From JASHPR01 sp963795055 (GTDB lineage: Bacteria > Actinomycetota > Actinomycetes > Streptosporangiales > Streptosporangiaceae), in assembly GCA_963795055.1 (NCBI GenBank), contig CAWCGJ010000003.1:101362-165361 (forward strand): a stretch of DNA of 64,000 nt, in the 5' to 3' direction. The position numbers and the translations under genes were made by a program. The notes beneath the pieces are model-generated. The model was not told the origin of the DNA. It saw only the letters and a program-made list of their open reading frames with translations, and ran no database searches. Positions within the stretch are counted from its first letter, which is position 1; each line of letters opens with the position of its first letter. Positions 61,642 to 64,000 of this stretch are shown in pieces.

Positions 61642-63291
61642 TCAGCTCGGCTCGGCCGGGCGACCTCGCCGGCGCAGGTCGAAGAAGGCGAACAGGCCCG
61701 CGGCCAGGATCAGGAAGGCCGACAGGAACAGCGCGGCGCGAAGGCCCGTGTAGAACGCGCTGTACGCCGCGTGCGTCATCTCCACGATGAGTGCGCCCTG
61801 GCCGGCCCCGGCCGAGCCCACCGAGGCCTGGCCGCTGTTGCCCGTCAGGCCGCCGGTCTCGATGATCTTTATTGCGATCGACTGGAAGGTGTCGGGGATG
61901 TGCAGCGCGTTCATGCTGGCGGTCAGGCTCGACCGGAGCTGGGCGTTCACGAGCGCGCCCAGGATCGCCACGCCGGTCACCGCGCCGATCTCGCGGCTGG
62001 TGTTCGTCGCCGACGCGGCCATGCCGGAGCGCTCGGGCGGCACGGCCGACAGCGCCGACGAGGTGATCGGAACGACCGTCGTGCCGACGCCGATGCCGAC
62101 CAGGGCGAGGGACAGGGCCAGCGGCGCATACGAGGGGTTCGGGTTGAGCGTGGCGGTGGTCAGCAGCAGCCCGGCCCCGAACAGCAGGCAGCCGATCAAG
62201 ATCGCAGGTCCCTCCCTGGCCCCGGTGACCCAGCGCCCGGCCAGCAGCGAGGCGACGATCAGCAGGACGGTCATCGGCAGGTAGGTCAGGGCGATCTTGT
62301 AGCCGGTTTCGTTGGCCACCTCGTACAGGTACAGGGCGGTGAAGAAGAACACGGCGAAGGTGGCGAAGTAGGCACAGAACGCGACCACGTTGGCGGTGAG
62401 GAACCGGGGGACGCGCAGGTACTTCAGGTCGAGCAGCGGATGAGCCGCGCGGCTCTCCCGGTAGAAGAACCCGGCCGCGGCCACCGCGGACAGGCACAGC
62501 AGCGCGATCACGCTGGGCGCGCCGAAGCCGTCGTTCTCGGCGTTGATGATCGCGAACGTGAAGGCGGTCAGCGCGGCGGCGAAGAGCACCGTCCCGGAGA
62601 TGTCGACGCGGTGCGCGTCCGGGTCGGAGCTCTCCGGCAGCACGATCATCCCCGCGATCAGGGCCGCCAGCCCGAACACCAGGTTGAACCAGAAGATCGC
62701 GCGCCAGCCGTCTGGTGACGGGCCCGGAGGCAGGCCCGGGACGGTGGACGGCGCGGACCCGCCGATCGTCGTCCACAGGCCGATGAGAGCCCCGCCGACG
62801 ACCGGGCCCAGAGCCAGGGCCAGGCCGGACACGGCCGTCCACACGCCGATGGCCCAGGTGCGAAGGCGCTCTTCGGGGTAGAGGTGCCGCAGCAGCGACA
62901 GGGTGCCGGGCTCGCTGGCGGCGGCCCCCAGCCCCATCACGGCCCGCCCGGCGATCAGCACCCCGACGTTCGGCGCCAGCGCCGACAAGACCGATCCCGC
63001 GCAGAAGATCCCGGCCCCGATCAGCAAGGTTCGCTTGCGCCCGAACTCGTCGCCCACCATGCCGAACGCGAGCATCGCGGCCGCGAATGTCAGCGCGTAC
63101 GCGCTGACCACCCACTGCAGCGAGCTGACGCCGGCGTGCAGGCCGACCTGCACGCTGCCCAGCCCGACGCTCACGATGGTGTTGTCCAGGAACGTCAGGA
63201 ACAAGATCGTGCACAGCACGGCCAGCGCCAGCGAACGCCCGCCGCGGCGCGCCGTCGCCTGCTCGGCAGGCACCCCGACCGATCGCACCAT
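61642..63291 (-). CDS. DHA2-family MFS transporter
   Basis: 549 residues with 14 helices. Motifs: LTFLDNTIVSVGLGSVQVGL, MVGDEFGRKRTLLIGAGIF (motif A), and ALGPVVGGALIGLWTTIGGS (motif C). A 50-residue extracytoplasmic loop precedes the last helix. Multidrug or metabolite efflux; no adjacent regulator. It lies 4 bases downstream of the lipoprotein gene on the same strand, so the two may be cotranscribed. Confidence 0.87.
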   Translation of the reverse strand: MVRSVGVPAEQATARRGGRSLALAVLCTILFLTFLDNTIVSVGLGSVQVGLHAGVSSLQWVVSAYALTFAAAMLAFGMVGDEFGRKRTLLIGAGIFCAGSVLSALAPNVGVLIAGRAVMGLGAAASEPGTLSLLRHLYPEERLRTWAIGVWTAVSGLALALGPVVGGALIGLWTTIGGSAPSTVPGLPPGPSPDGWRAIFWFNLVFGLAALIAGMIVLPESSDPDAHRVDISGTVLFAAALTAFTFAIINAENDGFGAPSVIALLCLSAVAAAGFFYRESRAAHPLLDLKYLRVPRFLTANVVAFCAYFATFAVFFFTALYLYEVANETGYKIALTYLPMTVLLIVASLLAGRWVTGAREGPAILIGCLLFGAGLLLTTATLNPNPSYAPLALSLALVGIGVGTTVVPITSSALSAVPPERSGMAASATNTSREIGAVTGVAILGALVNAQLRSSLTASMNALHIPDTFQSIAIKIIETGGLTGNSGQASVGSAGAGQGALIVEMTHAAYSAFYTGLRAALFLSAFLILAAGLFAFFDLRRRGRPAEPS

Positions 63292-63295
63292 CTGG

Positions 63296-63826
63296 CTACC
63301 CCGCCGACTTACAGGCCGCGGGCAGCGACGAGCTATTCCCGCCGTTCTCCAGGGTCAGCAGGCCGCAGAAGCTCTTCAAGCCCACCTTCCAGGTCCCGCC
63401 CTGGTACACGGCCACGCCCGCCTGGTTCTTCAGCGCCGGCGTGCCGGCCAGCAGGATCGTGTAGGTGACCGCGGCCTGAGTCGGCGAGCTCACCGTGACC
63501 TTGGTGACCGTGGCGGTCGCCTGGGACGCCAGGCTGCTCCCGGCCTGGGCCCTGATGACCGAGGCGAACGCCTGCCCGTCCTGCAGCAGGTTGACCCGCT
63601 GGGCCACCGGGGTCTTCGGGTTGAAGAAGGCCTCCCAGTTCGTAGTGATCGTCTGCTCGGCGTCGGTGGAGGAGGAGCCCGATGACGCCGACGTGGCCGC
63701 GGCGGGTGATGACGGCGCCGAGGCAGGTGTCGAGCTGGTAGTGCTACTGCCGCTGCTGCACGCGGCCAGGCCACCGCCGATGGCGGCGACCAGGAGAATC
63801 CAGGAAACGAACCTTCGAGTGTTCAC
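63296..63826 (-). CDS. Predicted lipoprotein, 176 aa
   Basis: GTG 63826 begins VNTRRFVSWILLVAAIGGG, ending in the lipobox LAAC, so the mature protein should be lipid-anchored at the cell surface. A Ser/Thr/Ala linker of about 35 residues is followed by a domain with ITTNWEAFFNPKTP and WKVGLKSFCGLL, resembling small actinobacterial low-molecular-weight antigen-like domains. Two cysteines near the end may form a disulfide. Function unknown. Confidence 0.7.
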   Translation of the reverse strand: MNTRRFVSWILLVAAIGGGLAACSSGSSTTSSTPASAPSSPAAATSASSGSSSTDAEQTITTNWEAFFNPKTPVAQRVNLLQDGQAFASVIRAQAGSSLASQATATVTKVTVSSPTQAAVTYTILLAGTPALKNQAGVAVYQGGTWKVGLKSFCGLLTLENGGNSSSLPAACKSAG

Positions 63827-63988
63827 CCAGACATTCTCCAGCTTCCCCCTTTCTCTCGCGATGTTGTTCCTGACGCCCATGTCAGCGATGCGGTGGGACC
63901 AATGGCCCTGGCCGCCGGCCCGAATGCCCCTGGGGGGCTTTTGCCGGCCGGGCGGAGGCTAATTCGGGAACCCATATCTGGAGGAGAC

Positions 63989-64000
63989 ATGAAAGCCGCA
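63989..64000 (+). CDS. Start of a gene running off the right edge
   Basis: ATG 63989 is preceded by GGAGGAG (63980-63986) at good spacing. Only MKAA can be read. Zinc-type alcohol dehydrogenases often begin this way, but four residues do not support a call. Confidence 0.4.

Noticed and set aside
1..64000. tRNA, rRNA or intact insertion sequence
   Set aside because: None could be recognised by eye; a tRNA scan could still find one that I missed.

Overview
The window is GC-rich DNA, with strong G/C at third codon positions and many GTG starts and GTGA/ATGA overlaps between neighbouring genes. This fits an actinomycete. F420/PPOX-type, PAC2 and lysyl-oxidase-like genes fit too. Genus cannot be fixed from sequence alone. 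No tRNA, rRNA or CRISPR was seen. All functions are read from motifs and remembered family features; no search was run.

Layout. 1-9.8 kb: amidohydrolase (runs off the left edge), MalY/PatB lyase, frameshifted FtsX-type permease, decayed TnpB, amidase, small proteins. 9.9-19.3 kb (+): acetoacetyl-CoA synthetase, a split ATP-dependent phosphotransferase resembling phenylphosphate synthase subunits 1 and 2, biotin carrier, biotin carboxylase, a pyruvate-carboxylase-like carboxyltransferase, and a HAD phosphatase. 19.3-29.9 kb (-): an AAA ATPase, then a tightly overlapping operon headed by a PucR regulator: homocysteine methyltransferase/MTHFR, MetV-like, MetF, SAM-dependent methyltransferase, core MetE, MetK. 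30-35.8 kb: lysyl-oxidase-like secreted protein, DUF3303, a minimal GntR with two small partner genes, TetR/MFS pair, PPOX protein. 35.9-44 kb: second core MetE with an IspH-like Fe-S protein, beta-carbonic anhydrase, PAC2, MarR with ABC exporter, FCD-GntR. 44-54.8 kb: an OFA (oxalate/formate-type) transporter and a 2-oxoacid oxidoreductase operon whose alpha subunit carries YPIRP where pyruvate enzymes have YPITP, with TetR and an unusual MFS permease. 54.8-64 kb: YdeI-like protein, two DHA2 transporters, NarL/HisKA_3 two-component pair, nitroreductase, frameshifted GH3 hydrolase, lipoprotein.

How the genes may work together. The 9.9-19.3 kb block reads as activation of a substrate by phosphoryl transfer, biotin-dependent carboxylation, then ligation of acetoacetate to CoA. 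A possible net route is acetone (or a similar ketone) to acetoacetyl-CoA, which would differ from the known hydantoinase-like acetone carboxylases. The 44-52 kb block reads as oxalate uptake and oxidation with a flavin/Fe-S subunit able to pass electrons to NAD(P). The PucR operon is a self-contained methyl-transfer cycle.

Data quality. At least five genes are split by one frameshift with good coding on both sides, mostly at GGCC/CCGG-rich spots. Either these are real lesions or the assembly carries indel errors.
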